Source: a bacterium (GTDB lineage: Bacteria; Armatimonadota; Chthonomonadetes; Chthonomonadales; Chthonomonadaceae). Taken from it: a stretch of DNA of 64,000 bases. Numbering within the stretch: the first letter of the stretch is position 1; each line of letters begins with the position of its first letter. The translations under genes were made by a program, and so were the position numbers. The stretch lies in assembly GCA_021805395.1 (NCBI GenBank), contig JAJZFJ010000070.1, positions 1 through 64,000 of the forward strand. The letters run 5' to 3'. Shown piece after piece: positions 46,244-54,595 of this stretch. The notes beneath the pieces were generated by a model. The model saw nothing but the letters and a program-made list of their open reading frames with translations. It was not told the DNA's origin and did no database searches.

Positions 46244-46897
46244 CTAGAATGACATTCCAGTAATCAATTTTGATGCAGTGGAGATGGAACTCCCCAAAGC
46301 TGGCCCAAGAAACCTGCTCCCAGTCAGCAGCAGCAATACAAGTAGATATGGACTTGCAGGAAACATGATTTTCTCATATTTGCCAGCAAGGGTATATGGT
46401 AATATTCCACTCAATAGTTTCGAGCCATCTAGTGGAAAGACTGGCAGCAAGTTGATAAAGAAAAGAAGCAGATTAAGCTGCAGAAACATGAAACAGAACT
46501 CACCTATGACGGTTGGATATCCTCCACTTCGCAGAAAAAAATAGACGTTCAATGGAAGATAGAATCTTATAAACAGTCCGAAACATATCGCCAGCAGCAC
46601 ATTCATACCGGGACCTGCAGCGATCACTGCCAACATTCCCAGCCTGCTATTTCTTAACTTAGATGGATCCACCTGTACTGGTTTTCCCCAGCCAAAACCA
46701 TATCCCAGCATGGTCGATACCACTATACAGGCTGTCCCCAGCAGATCCAGATGCTTTGTTGGCAAAATGGTTAGACGTCCAGCATCTCTAGGACCGTTAT
46801 CGCCAAGAACGTCGGCAACAACCGCATGGCCAAACTCGTGAAATGAGATGCTCATTACAAGGACTATAAGTGAGATGATGACTTCATGCGTATCCAA
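46244..46897 (-). CDS. Site-2 protease family membrane metalloprotease (M50)
   Basis: 217 aa. Zinc motif HEFGH in VMSISFHEFGHAVVADVLGD near residue 22, and the second metal motif in FFINLLPVFPLDGSKLLSGI. Several membrane segments surround them (IVVSTMLGYGFGWG; VIAAGPGMNVLLAICFGLFI). Such proteases cut within the membrane, often on regulatory anchors. The start is taken as TTG at 46897, as an ATG would come only in the zinc-motif helix. Between lysA and trpS, as seen in other bacterial genomes. Confidence 0.88.
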   Translation of the reverse strand: MDTHEVIISLIVLVMSISFHEFGHAVVADVLGDNGPRDAGRLTILPTKHLDLLGTACIVVSTMLGYGFGWGKPVQVDPSKLRNSRLGMLAVIAAGPGMNVLLAICFGLFIRFYLPLNVYFFLRSGGYPTVIGEFCFMFLQLNLLLFFINLLPVFPLDGSKLLSGILPYTLAGKYEKIMFPASPYLLVLLLLTGSRFLGPALGSSISTASKLITGMSF

Positions 46898-46938
46898 AGT
46901 TACAGATGCCTTTACTCACCATCTCATGTCATATATCC

Positions 46939-48258
46939 TTATCTCAGACGTGCTGGAATAACCTCACCGCTAATTAAATCTTCCAGGGTCTGCCTTTTCA
47001 CGATCACATCAGATGTACCATTGTTTACAAGTACTACAGCTGGCCGAAGAAATCGGTTATAGTTGCTTGCCATCACGAAATTATAAGCTCCAGTGGTTTG
47101 TACAGCCAGCAAATCACCTGGTATCGGCAGAGGGAGCTGCGTTTCCTGAATAAGAATATCTGTCTCACAGTGCTTACCTGCAACTGCAATCTTTCTATCT
47201 TCAGCTGCATCCATTCGGTTTGCCAAAATGCAGCTGTATACTGCTTCATAGAGTTGTGGGCGAGGATTATCCGAAAGTCCACCATCCACTGACGCATAAG
47301 TTCTGGTGGAACCATGTTCATCTGTAGGTACAGTCTTAACAGCTCCTATTGTATAGAGAGTTGTTCCTGCCTCACCCACGATGGATCTGCCCGGTTCCAG
47401 ATGAAGTTCAGGTCGCATATCCTCATCATTGAATGCTGAATTGAGAGCAGACACAATGGTCTCTGCAAAAGTATCGTAGGAAGGTGGATTATGACCAGCA
47501 ACATAACGGACACCCAGCCCACCTCCGATGTTTAATATATCGACGTGAGCATTCGTCTCTGAATGAATAGATTGCAGCAGCTGGACCATAATCTGTACTG
47601 CCTGATAGTGTGTGTCACTCTCCAGCAGCTGTGAACCCACATGGCAATGGATTCCCTGAAAAATCATTTGCGGATTTTGGAGTACAGTCTTGACAGCCTG
47701 TAATGCGGATCCATCCTTTATGTTAAAACCAAATTTTGTGTCCGCCTGCCCTGTTCGAATCAGTCTGTGTGTTTGAGGATCAACTCCTGGTGTAGCCCTT
47801 ACCAGAACGCCAATTTTTTTTTCGCTAGATTTCAAAATTGCACCAAGCTGTTCAATTTCATAGAAATTATCCAGAATGATATGCCCTATTTCGGTATCAA
47901 CCGCCATTTGCAACTCCATATCACTCTTGTTGTTACCATGGAGTGCTAATTTGGCAGGTGGAAACCCCGCTTGAAGTGCAACATACAGTTCACCCGCAGA
48001 GGCAACGTCCATACAGAAGTCTTCCTCTAATACAATGCGTGCAATTGCCAGTGAAAGAAAAGCTTTGGAAGCAAAGTAAAATTTAACTCGTTTATACCTG
48101 CTGGCAAACGCCTGATGGTAGCCTCGCATAGCCAATCTAATAGCCTGCTCATCCATCACATACAGTGGTGTGCCGTACTCTTTTGCCAACTCCACAGTAT
48201 CACATCCACCAATCTCCAGATGTCCAAGCGAATTTTTAACCTGTGTTCCAAAAAGCAT
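46939..48258 (-). CDS. lysA: Diaminopimelate decarboxylase
   Basis: 439 aa, PLP-dependent, last step of lysine synthesis (meso-DAP to L-lysine). Lys of the Schiff base in VKFYFASKAFLSLAIARIVL, HGNNKSDMELQMAVD, GIHCHVGSQLLESDTHYQAV, phosphate-binding GGGLGVRY, LEPGRSIVGEAG, and the active-site Cys in GKHCETDILIQ. ATG 48258 has GGAG ten bases before. It is the first gene of the lysA - S2P - trpS run, preceded by a 229-nt leader behind a good promoter. Confidence 0.96.
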   Translation of the reverse strand: MLFGTQVKNSLGHLEIGGCDTVELAKEYGTPLYVMDEQAIRLAMRGYHQAFASRYKRVKFYFASKAFLSLAIARIVLEEDFCMDVASAGELYVALQAGFPPAKLALHGNNKSDMELQMAVDTEIGHIILDNFYEIEQLGAILKSSEKKIGVLVRATPGVDPQTHRLIRTGQADTKFGFNIKDGSALQAVKTVLQNPQMIFQGIHCHVGSQLLESDTHYQAVQIMVQLLQSIHSETNAHVDILNIGGGLGVRYVAGHNPPSYDTFAETIVSALNSAFNDEDMRPELHLEPGRSIVGEAGTTLYTIGAVKTVPTDEHGSTRTYASVDGGLSDNPRPQLYEAVYSCILANRMDAAEDRKIAVAGKHCETDILIQETQLPLPIPGDLLAVQTTGAYNFVMASNYNRFLRPAVVLVNNGTSDVIVKRQTLEDLISGEVIPARLR

Positions 48259-48703
48259 TCTTGAAGTTCTCCGCCGATGATTCAGATGTTTAATCTATCC
48301 AATTATTGATGAGAGGATAAAACAGGATTATTGCAGATGCTCCGGGTTTCATCCTTCTTTTACTTACGATGAAATGAGTATTTCCAAACACTCTTACACA
48401 GCCTGATGCGCCATAGCAAGCAGTGCTTAGAACATAGATGGCATACTTTAGTCCACCTACGAGGTGCCATATGAATACTAAACAGCAAGGTCAAGTGTAC
48501 CTATGGAGTTTAAGTCTGTCAAGAACACAGGTGAACAGCTTTCAGTTGTAAAGTGAATACATAACATCAAATTTGCTGCTTAACTCACAGCCAGGATCCA
48601 GTTACGAATGCCGAGTTAACACACCAGTCAGCTGCATTTGAACAACGTTAAACAAAGTGGGTAATACTTAAATGATTGGAAGAGGATATCTACATGTTAG
48701 GTG
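48259..48703 (-). promoter_or_regulatory. lysA promoter and long 5' leader
   Basis: Between lysA and the 3' end of the mazG-type gene, 445 bp. A promoter at 48494-48522 gives a leader of about 229 nt that includes hairpin-forming stretches, for example CACCT/AGGTG at 48454-48466 inside ATGGCA/TGCCAT. It does not match the lysine (L-box) riboswitch pattern by eye. No gene seen. Confidence 0.5.
48494..48522 (-). promoter_or_regulatory. Sigma-70-type promoter of the lysA operon
   Basis: On the minus strand TTGACA (48522-48517), 17 bp, then TACACT (48499-48494). The -35 is consensus and the -10 matches in four of six bases, with ideal spacing. Confidence 0.7.
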
Positions 48704-50245
48704 CTATTGATATGATTCGTTCTTTCTTACACGTTTTGCGTTTTCCCACATTGTATTGAGTTCAGCGGCATTGTAGCTTTGCAGCTCACGGTTCTGCTGT
48801 CTGGCTGCCTCTTCCATATACTGAAAGCGTGACCGGAATCTGACGAGCATTGAACGGAGCGCATTCTCTGCATCGAGATGAAACCACCTTGCCACCTGTA
48901 CTAGTGTAAATATAAGATCTCCCAACTCTGCTTCGATCTTATTTACGTCTGGGGATTCAGTGAATATCTCGTCTTTTAACTCCGCGATTTCTTCGTCTAT
49001 TTTAGCCATAACGCCCTGGATGTCCGGCCATTCGAAGCCCACCTTCACAGCACGCTTGCTTATTTCAGCAGCCTCCATTAATGCTGGCAGAGAGCCTGGA
49101 ATTCCATGCAGCAGTGAGGAAGGCGTTTTCGTGTCTTTATCCGCTCGTTCCTGCCGTTTTATTTCATCCCAGTTCTTAAGCACATCATCTGTGCCAGACA
49201 CCTGCACATTTCCGAATACATGAGGATGCCTTCGCAGGAGTTTCGATACAATTCCATTTGTAACATCATCAATGGTGAATGCTCCGTCTTCCATAGCCAG
49301 TTGGGAATGAAATACTACCTGAAGCAGCAGGTCACCCAGCTCCTCACACAGGTGATCGGCATCATTCTCTTCTATTGCATCCAGAACCTCGTAGGTCTCC
49401 TCAATGAGCGACTTGCGTAAAGTACGGTGGTCCTGTTCCCTATCCCACGGACACCCATCATCTGCTCTCAGCCTTGCCATTAACCCAACCAGAGTCTCAA
49501 AACTTCGTGGCCTTAAGTTAGGCGGCAGCGGTGGTATGTACACAGAGGTAAGGTGATCCAGCTTCATTCTGTCCAATTTGAACAGCGGTATCCACTGAAC
49601 TGTTTCCCTGTCTTTCACGCCTGCTGCGATGACAACTGCAATCTGCCACTCATCTGGATACTCTCTCATGAGAGACAACTTCGCCTGTGAAGCAGCAGCC
49701 ACATTGTATACCTGGAATAGAATGAGCCCTCTGGTGGTATCTATCCGTGCAGATGTTGGGAGTCCATCTGCGTCTAGCATATCGTAAGGTGAGAGTGTGA
49801 GGGCATCCCGCACATCGTATCCATCCGATTGAGGTACCTTTGCAGCAATTAGCACAGCTTCCACAAATCCTGCAGAGGGAATTACTTCAAGCTCTATCCC
49901 GCTGGTATCAGCTAATTCAAGAAGAATGCGTACTGTCTCTTCTCCAACATACGGATTACCAGGTACAGCATAGAATACCGATCGAGTTTGAGCTAGAGTG
50001 ATAAGTTTTGAGGCGATTGTGGTGTAGAGGCTTTGAAAATCGCTTGCCGATTCATAAAGAGAATCATAACTTTCGAACTGAATTCCCTCATTTATCAATG
50101 CATCGACACACGGATGCTGACTTGTGCGAAGTACAAGCACCCCTGATCCATTCGCAGCAGCCTCAGAACCTTCCCGCAGAGCCTGAAAAGCTCTACGGGA
50201 AAGGTCGTCCACTCCACCAGGTCCCAACCCGATAACAGTTATCAT
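48704..50245 (-). CDS. yabN: Tetrapyrrole-methylase/MazG fusion pyrophosphohydrolase (YabN type)
   Basis: 513 aa with two domains. Residues 1-220 are a SAM-dependent tetrapyrrole-methylase-like domain (MITVIGLGPGGVDDLSRRAF; FYAVPGNPYVGEETVRILLE). Residues about 250-500 are a MazG NTP pyrophosphohydrolase (LRADDGCPWDREQDHRTLRK; the EExxE/EELGD metal sites in EETYEVLDAIE and CEELGDLLLQVVFH). Same order as Bacillus YabN. MazG proteins sanitise nucleotide pools by cutting NTPs to NMPs. The start overlaps the stop of the upstream lipoprotein gene (ATGA), a pairing also seen in Firmicutes. Confidence 0.93.
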   Translation of the reverse strand: MITVIGLGPGGVDDLSRRAFQALREGSEAAANGSGVLVLRTSQHPCVDALINEGIQFESYDSLYESASDFQSLYTTIASKLITLAQTRSVFYAVPGNPYVGEETVRILLELADTSGIELEVIPSAGFVEAVLIAAKVPQSDGYDVRDALTLSPYDMLDADGLPTSARIDTTRGLILFQVYNVAAASQAKLSLMREYPDEWQIAVVIAAGVKDRETVQWIPLFKLDRMKLDHLTSVYIPPLPPNLRPRSFETLVGLMARLRADDGCPWDREQDHRTLRKSLIEETYEVLDAIEENDADHLCEELGDLLLQVVFHSQLAMEDGAFTIDDVTNGIVSKLLRRHPHVFGNVQVSGTDDVLKNWDEIKRQERADKDTKTPSSLLHGIPGSLPALMEAAEISKRAVKVGFEWPDIQGVMAKIDEEIAELKDEIFTESPDVNKIEAELGDLIFTLVQVARWFHLDAENALRSMLVRFRSRFQYMEEAARQQNRELQSYNAAELNTMWENAKRVRKNESYQ

Positions 50246-51369
50246 GGACTAACAGGGGCTGCAGGAGCACCCGGAGTAGCTGGAGCTCCCGGAGTAGCGG
50301 GAGCACCTGGGGTTACAGGGACTGCAGGGGCACCAGGTGTACCGCCCGTTGAAGGTGCTACCGATGTGATAGATGCCGATGCCAGCAGATATATAGGTAC
50401 AATTTGTGCATACCTTGGGTTATAGATTCGAATCTTTTGTGACTTGATATAGTCGTTTAACAGTGCCAAAAAGTGCTGGGTATATGCTGGAAACCTGGAG
50501 GCGATAAGTTGCAGTTTGATGAGAGGACTCACCTGTTGAAGTGTGAGGGTTTCTGCAGGGATCTCTCGTGTGAGCTGGGCGACAACATACTGCACCCCTT
50601 TTCCGTTTGGTACAGCGATAGGTGCAGAAACAAACTGTCCCTGCTGGAGTTTGCTCACGACATCGTATACGGGTTTGACCTGTTGTAACTGAGTATCTGG
50701 AAGTATATGTTCCTGTCCATCCAGAGGACCTGGCTGGAGTGCAACATGATTATTCATTGCAGCTGTCAGGAAATCGCCACTCGCCTTCACCTGGTTCAGA
50801 AACTGCACAGCAGTAGTCTGATTCTGTATAAGTGCCATCTTAACACCGTAGTAGATGGGCAACTTATATTCCGACAGATTCTTTTGGTAGTAGCTCTGAA
50901 TATCTGCGTCGCTGATATCCGCTTCATTGCTTCCAATGCTAGCCTGTTCGAGTGTAGATTTAATCTCTCGCTTCATGTCGGCTTCAGACAGTAAGCCGTG
51001 CTGAATTGCCTCGCTCAATCCAGGATTTCTTTTGTTTTCAATCTCATACAGAGCATCTATTTCGGCTTTTGTGGGCACACATTTGTGCTCAGCTGCCAGC
51101 TGATCGGTTGCTGCATCTCTCAGCATTTCAATCATTCCAGCTGCCCCTGCATCTGGAGGTGGAGAAGATTGCCCGGAAATGGTTTGATCCTGCTGAAATG
51201 TTTGCGGTGTAACTTTTTCTACATAGGATAAATAATCTGCAGTTGAAAACTCCTGATTACCCATTTTCGCCGCAGGTAACTTGTTATGGCATCCACTTAG
51301 GGCTAGTAATGAAGCCGTCACAACAAAAAAACCGAGCTTATTGGCCCGGAATAGATCTGAATGATTCAA
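50242..51369 (-). CDS. SurA/PrsA-like chaperone lipoprotein with proline-rich tail
   Basis: 375 aa. Lipoprotein signal (LGFFVVTASLLALSGC). SurA_N-like helical domain from about residues 30-160 (MKREIKSTLEQASIGSNEAD), then a parvulin-like segment (LQQGQFVSAPIAVPNGKGVQ then YVVAQL) that lacks several conserved parvulin positions, so isomerase activity is doubtful. The C-terminal 45 residues are Pro/Gly/Ala/Val repeats (TPGAPATPGAPAAPVSP). Extracytoplasmic folding factor by family. The start is TTG at 51369 with AAGGAGAT nine bases before. Overlaps the mazG gene by ATGA. Confidence 0.82.
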   Translation of the reverse strand: MNHSDLFRANKLGFFVVTASLLALSGCHNKLPAAKMGNQEFSTADYLSYVEKVTPQTFQQDQTISGQSSPPPDAGAAGMIEMLRDAATDQLAAEHKCVPTKAEIDALYEIENKRNPGLSEAIQHGLLSEADMKREIKSTLEQASIGSNEADISDADIQSYYQKNLSEYKLPIYYGVKMALIQNQTTAVQFLNQVKASGDFLTAAMNNHVALQPGPLDGQEHILPDTQLQQVKPVYDVVSKLQQGQFVSAPIAVPNGKGVQYVVAQLTREIPAETLTLQQVSPLIKLQLIASRFPAYTQHFLALLNDYIKSQKIRIYNPRYAQIVPIYLLASASITSVAPSTGGTPGAPAVPVTPGAPATPGAPATPGAPAAPVSP

Positions 51370-51414
51370 AGCGATCGTATCTCCTTTAAGATGAGACTTG
51401 AGTACTTTCTCTCC

Positions 51415-51885
51415 TCATTGCGACGGCCTGAGAGCAAGTACCATTTCAGCCTCTCCTTGGGATATTCCTGCTGCTCTAGCTATCTCAGCAGCCGACAATC
51501 CCTGGTCTGAGAGTATATATACCTGATTCCACCTCTCCTCGGTTGCAACAGGCTGAAACTTCACTTTCGCAAGAGGAGCCACACTCTCCACCTGAGGCGA
51601 TTCCACAGCGGCGAATGCTGTCTCCTTACTGGAAGCAGCTGCCTCAAGTCTTTCTATTAGTCGGTAGGCTCTGTCACATTCTGCCTGTAGTTGACGGCTG
51701 GCTGAATCGGAGATAGTCTTCATCTCATCAAGCATCTGTTTAATTCTGCTCTGAAGAGATTTCAACTCACTTAGAACGGGTGTTTCCGCAGCCCGTGCAT
51801 TTAGATCTGACTTTGCCTGAAGAAATAGCAGTCTTCCAACAACTAAAAGTAGAATCTGAACAGTGAGAACAATTGCCTGCCACAT
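51415..51885 (-). CDS. SwrB-like membrane-anchored coiled-coil protein
   Basis: 156 aa. N-terminal membrane helix (MWQAIVLTVQILLLVVGRLL), a coiled coil of about residues 30-85 (LKSLQSRIKQMLDEMKTISD; ECDRAYRLIERLEAAA), a linker, and a C-terminal helix-turn-helix-like stretch (YILSDQGLSAAEIARAAGIS). This is the layout of Bacillus SwrB/YlxL, which lies directly downstream of the motility sigma factor, as here, and promotes flagellar assembly. Identity is by architecture and context; sequence similarity is weak. Confidence 0.62.
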   Translation of the reverse strand: MWQAIVLTVQILLLVVGRLLFLQAKSDLNARAAETPVLSELKSLQSRIKQMLDEMKTISDSASRQLQAECDRAYRLIERLEAAASSKETAFAAVESPQVESVAPLAKVKFQPVATEERWNQVYILSDQGLSAAEIARAAGISQGEAEMVLALRPSQ

Positions 51886-51933
51886 GGTATCAATCCTCTC
51901 TAAATACGGTTTATTTCAGGGAAATGGCACAAA

Positions 51934-52203
51934 TTATGCTGTGAGATCCAGCAATGGCTTCTGAACCTGGTGGGGCTTCAAATCCAATAGATTCATGGCA
52001 ACTTCTGCCATGGCAATCTCCTCTGCTTCCGGGCTAAGTTCAACCGTATCCTGAGGAACCTGATCCTGATCTGCTTTCTCTTTTTGTTCCTGGTCGGATT
52101 GATCCTGTTTCCCACGGTGATCAGGGTGCGTCCGTTCCACACCCCCAACATGATCTATTGCATGGATTGGGGAGATTGAAATATACTCGCTGGAGTTACC
52201 CAT
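51934..52203 (-). CDS. Small acidic protein in the fliA cluster
   Basis: 89 aa, not recognised. The middle is rich in Gln/Asp/Lys (KQDQSDQEQKEKADQDQVPQ) and the end holds DTVELSPEAEEIAMAEVAM. The VELS-x-EA pattern is seen in FlgM-type anti-sigma factors and other flagellar proteins, but the conserved C-terminal FlgM helix motif is not visible. Position immediately after fliA (36 bp) suggests a motility role. Start codon ATG 52203, with AGGAGGTG ten bases before it. Confidence 0.65.
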   Translation of the reverse strand: MGNSSEYISISPIHAIDHVGGVERTHPDHRGKQDQSDQEQKEKADQDQVPQDTVELSPEAEEIAMAEVAMNLLDLKPHQVQKPLLDLTA

Positions 52204-52238
52204 ATCCCTTCACCTCCTGATAGCCAAACATGAGCGCC

Positions 52239-53009
52239 TTAGCGAAACAGCTCCGCATCACGCTGCAGATAACCCTGTAATCGTAGAACTGCCTGGGTAT
52301 GTAACTGGTAAACGCGGGATTCTGAAATTGTTAAAGTTTTGCCGATCTCTTTAAAAGTGAGACCCTCGTAGTAGTAGAGTGAAACAACCAGTCTTTCTCT
52401 TTCAGGCAGACGTTCTATGGATCGGGTTAGCATCCTTTTTCGTTCATTAAGCTCAGCATCCACATTAGGCTGATTACTCTCATCACATAGCACATCAACC
52501 AGCTGGAGCTTTTCACCACCCTCACCTCCAACCAGCACATCTTCAAGAGATAGCAGGGAGGTTCTTCCAGTTTCAATCAGTAATTTATTGAATTCTTCAC
52601 TGGTAATTCCCATCTCTTCTGCCATCTCATCTTCAGTAGCAGGCCTTCCCAGCTTACGTTCCATCGACTGAAAGGTTCTGTTAAGATTTCTAACTCTCTC
52701 GCGAATGGAACGTGGTACCCAGTCATCCTCACGGAGCATCTCTAATATTGCACCCCTTATGAGAGCAATGGCATATGTCTCGAATTTCACCTGACGGGTT
52801 GTATCAAACTGTTCCACAGCCTTTATAAGTCCAACTATACCTGCACTAACAAGATCTTCCCTTTCCAGACTGGGAGGAAGATTAGAAATTACTCTGCCTG
52901 CAGTTATCTTAACAAGATACGCATAATGTGCTATTAACCACCCTCGTGCGTTGGCATCCTGATAGTTTTTGAACCTTATCCATTGCATGGAGATTTCGTT
53001 AGTTACCAT
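52239..53009 (-). CDS. fliA: RNA polymerase sigma factor for flagellar operons (FliA/WhiG/SigD family)
   Basis: 256 aa, sigma-70 family. Region 2 (LEREDLVSAGIVGLIKAVEQ; FETYAIALIRGAILEMLRED; DDWVPRSIRERVRNLNRTFQ), region 3 (LGRPATEDEMAEEMGITSEE) and region 4 with helix-turn-helix (SLYYYEGLTFKEIGKTLTIS then ESRVYQLHTQAVLRL). DWVPRSIR is diagnostic for the FliA group. It should read the TAAA-N16-GCCGAGAA type promoters found before fliC and perhaps flhG. Middle of the flhG - fliA - SwrB-like run. Confidence 0.95.
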   Translation of the reverse strand: MVTNEISMQWIRFKNYQDANARGWLIAHYAYLVKITAGRVISNLPPSLEREDLVSAGIVGLIKAVEQFDTTRQVKFETYAIALIRGAILEMLREDDWVPRSIRERVRNLNRTFQSMERKLGRPATEDEMAEEMGITSEEFNKLLIETGRTSLLSLEDVLVGGEGGEKLQLVDVLCDESNQPNVDAELNERKRMLTRSIERLPERERLVVSLYYYEGLTFKEIGKTLTISESRVYQLHTQAVLRLQGYLQRDAELFR

Positions 53010-53122
53010 GATCTACTGCTCTCTTTCATGGGAAAAGTATGCTGAATGAAGTGACTATGCACCGATCCCAGATGTATGTATGTATTTATGAATATGAATT
53101 GTAACCTGCTAGAAAGTATCTG

Positions 53123-53428
53123 TTATCCATCTTTTGCACCGTTATCTCCCAGAAGGTCTGCCACAGAGGCACCTGGTACAATCATCTCTAGTCTTCTATG
53201 TTCATCTTCATTATCAGAATCCATTGATGAACTTCCCTCAGTATCAAGACCGGATTCTAAAATTGCAAACCGCAGCACTAAACCAAATCCGGCAAAGACC
53301 AGAAACGCAGCCCCCGCTTTTGCCATGCATGCACCTGCAGGTGTTCCGCTTAGCAATGAGAGGAACGACACCAGCATTGCTGCCAGCGCTCCTAGTACGG
53401 TGGGTAGTTGTATTACAAGTGACTTCAA
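53123..53428 (-). CDS. Small membrane protein between flhG and fliA
   Basis: 101 aa. Two membrane segments (TVLGALAAMLVSFLSLLSGT and AGAAFLVFAGFGLVLRFAIL) then a Ser/Asp/Glu-rich cytoplasmic tail ending VPGASVADLLGDNGAKDG. Not recognised. The start is taken as TTG at 53428 with GAGGA nine bases upstream. It lies 36 bp after flhG and about 115 bp before fliA, so it is probably part of the motility operon. Confidence 0.65.
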   Translation of the reverse strand: MKSLVIQLPTVLGALAAMLVSFLSLLSGTPAGACMAKAGAAFLVFAGFGLVLRFAILESGLDTEGSSSMDSDNEDEHRRLEMIVPGASVADLLGDNGAKDG

Positions 53429-53463
53429 GCTTCTATTTCCTCAGTAAGTTTTCAGAGACTTAG

Positions 53464-54447
53464 CTACCCACGACCTCCACGTTCAACGCGTCGAGTAAAG
53501 AAACCATGCATACGAGAAAGTAGATCCGATAGACCGGCTCCCTGGGCTGGAAGCTCTTCTGGAGCAATAAGAGTATCCGCTATACTTCGAATTGCCTGGG
53601 CTGCTAAACATCGAGGATCAGAAAGTACAAAGGGTTGTTGAGCACGCACAGCTTTTGGAACAGCTACATCATATGGGATCTGTCCCAGATATTCTATCTT
53701 TTTCTGAAGAAATCTATCTGCGATATTCTTCAGTCGATTTGCTACTGCATCTCCTTCAGATTGTGAACGGGACATATTCACAACCAGTCTGAATATAGCG
53801 TCAGGATTTTGTCTGACCACCGTTTTAATTGTAGCATAAGCATCTGTTAATGCTGTAGGCTCTGGTGTTGTTACCACTAAAACTTCCTGTGCTGCACTTA
53901 AGAAAGATAGTACGCTATCCGACACCCCCGCACCTGTGTCCAGCAATAAGATGTCAGTAGACCTGTCCAGATTCTGCAGCGCCGATATCAAAATATCTCT
54001 CCGAGAACTGTCCAGATTAGCCATATCTGCTATTCCCGAAGCACCTCCCAAAATACGTATCCCTAATGGCCCTGTATACAGTGCTTCCTCCAGAGTTCGC
54101 TCGCCTCTCAGGACATGTTCCAGTGTGAAATGAGGAGTAATTCCCAATATAACATGCAAATTTGCCAAACCCAGATCAGCATCCACCACTGTCACGCGTC
54201 GTTTGCGATACGCAAGGGTGAGAGCAAGATTAGTGGAAAAATTTGTTTTACCAACGCCGCCCTTGCCACTGGTCACCGCAATCACTCTTACAGCTTGTGT
54301 GATCTTAGAAGATATCTTGTCGTAGCTCTTTTCAACCACAGCATATTGTGATGAGACATTTTCATCTTCAATATATGGAGATGGCGCGTTTACAGTAATT
54401 CTTGATTGGTCGGCCAGTGTACGAAGGCCCTGAGCCTGATCAGGCAT
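53464..54447 (-). CDS. flhG: Flagellar number/placement ATPase FlhG (MinD/ParA family)
   Basis: 327 aa. Deviant Walker A in VIAVTSGKGGVGKTNFSTNL, VTVVDADLGLANLHVILGIT, and a switch region DILLLDTGAGVSDSVLSFLS. In MinD-type proteins the first Lys of GKGGVGKT is the signature Lys. FlhG (YlxH) controls flagellar number with FlhF; flhF is not in the window. ATG 54447 follows GGAG by nine bases; an ATG at 54456 directly abuts that SD. A sigma-28-like site lies upstream. Confidence 0.9.
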   Translation of the reverse strand: MPDQAQGLRTLADQSRITVNAPSPYIEDENVSSQYAVVEKSYDKISSKITQAVRVIAVTSGKGGVGKTNFSTNLALTLAYRKRRVTVVDADLGLANLHVILGITPHFTLEHVLRGERTLEEALYTGPLGIRILGGASGIADMANLDSSRRDILISALQNLDRSTDILLLDTGAGVSDSVLSFLSAAQEVLVVTTPEPTALTDAYATIKTVVRQNPDAIFRLVVNMSRSQSEGDAVANRLKNIADRFLQKKIEYLGQIPYDVAVPKAVRAQQPFVLSDPRCLAAQAIRSIADTLIAPEELPAQGAGLSDLLSRMHGFFTRRVERGGRG

Positions 54448-54567
54448 GGATATCATCTCCTCATCCCGATCTAGGTAAATCGTAAGACATTTACTTTGCG
54501 GGAGGAAATTCTAGCGATGACCACCTTCTAGCTAATAGAACAAGCATGAAAGAGGCTTATATCTGGA

Positions 54568-54595
54568 TTATCGGTAGAAAGGTTATTGAGGTTCA
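54568..54595 (-). promoter_or_regulatory. Possible sigma-28-type promoter of the flhG-fliA operon
   Basis: On the minus strand TGAA (54595-54592), 16 bases, then ACCGATAA (54575-54568). The -10 matches the sigma-28 consensus in seven of eight bases and the spacing equals that of the fliC promoter. The -35 is weak and lies in the end of the upstream gene. Confidence 0.5.

Noticed and set aside
48259-48493. Lysine (L-box) riboswitch upstream of lysA
   Set aside because: The conserved L-box landmarks and helix order are absent from the leader on the minus strand.
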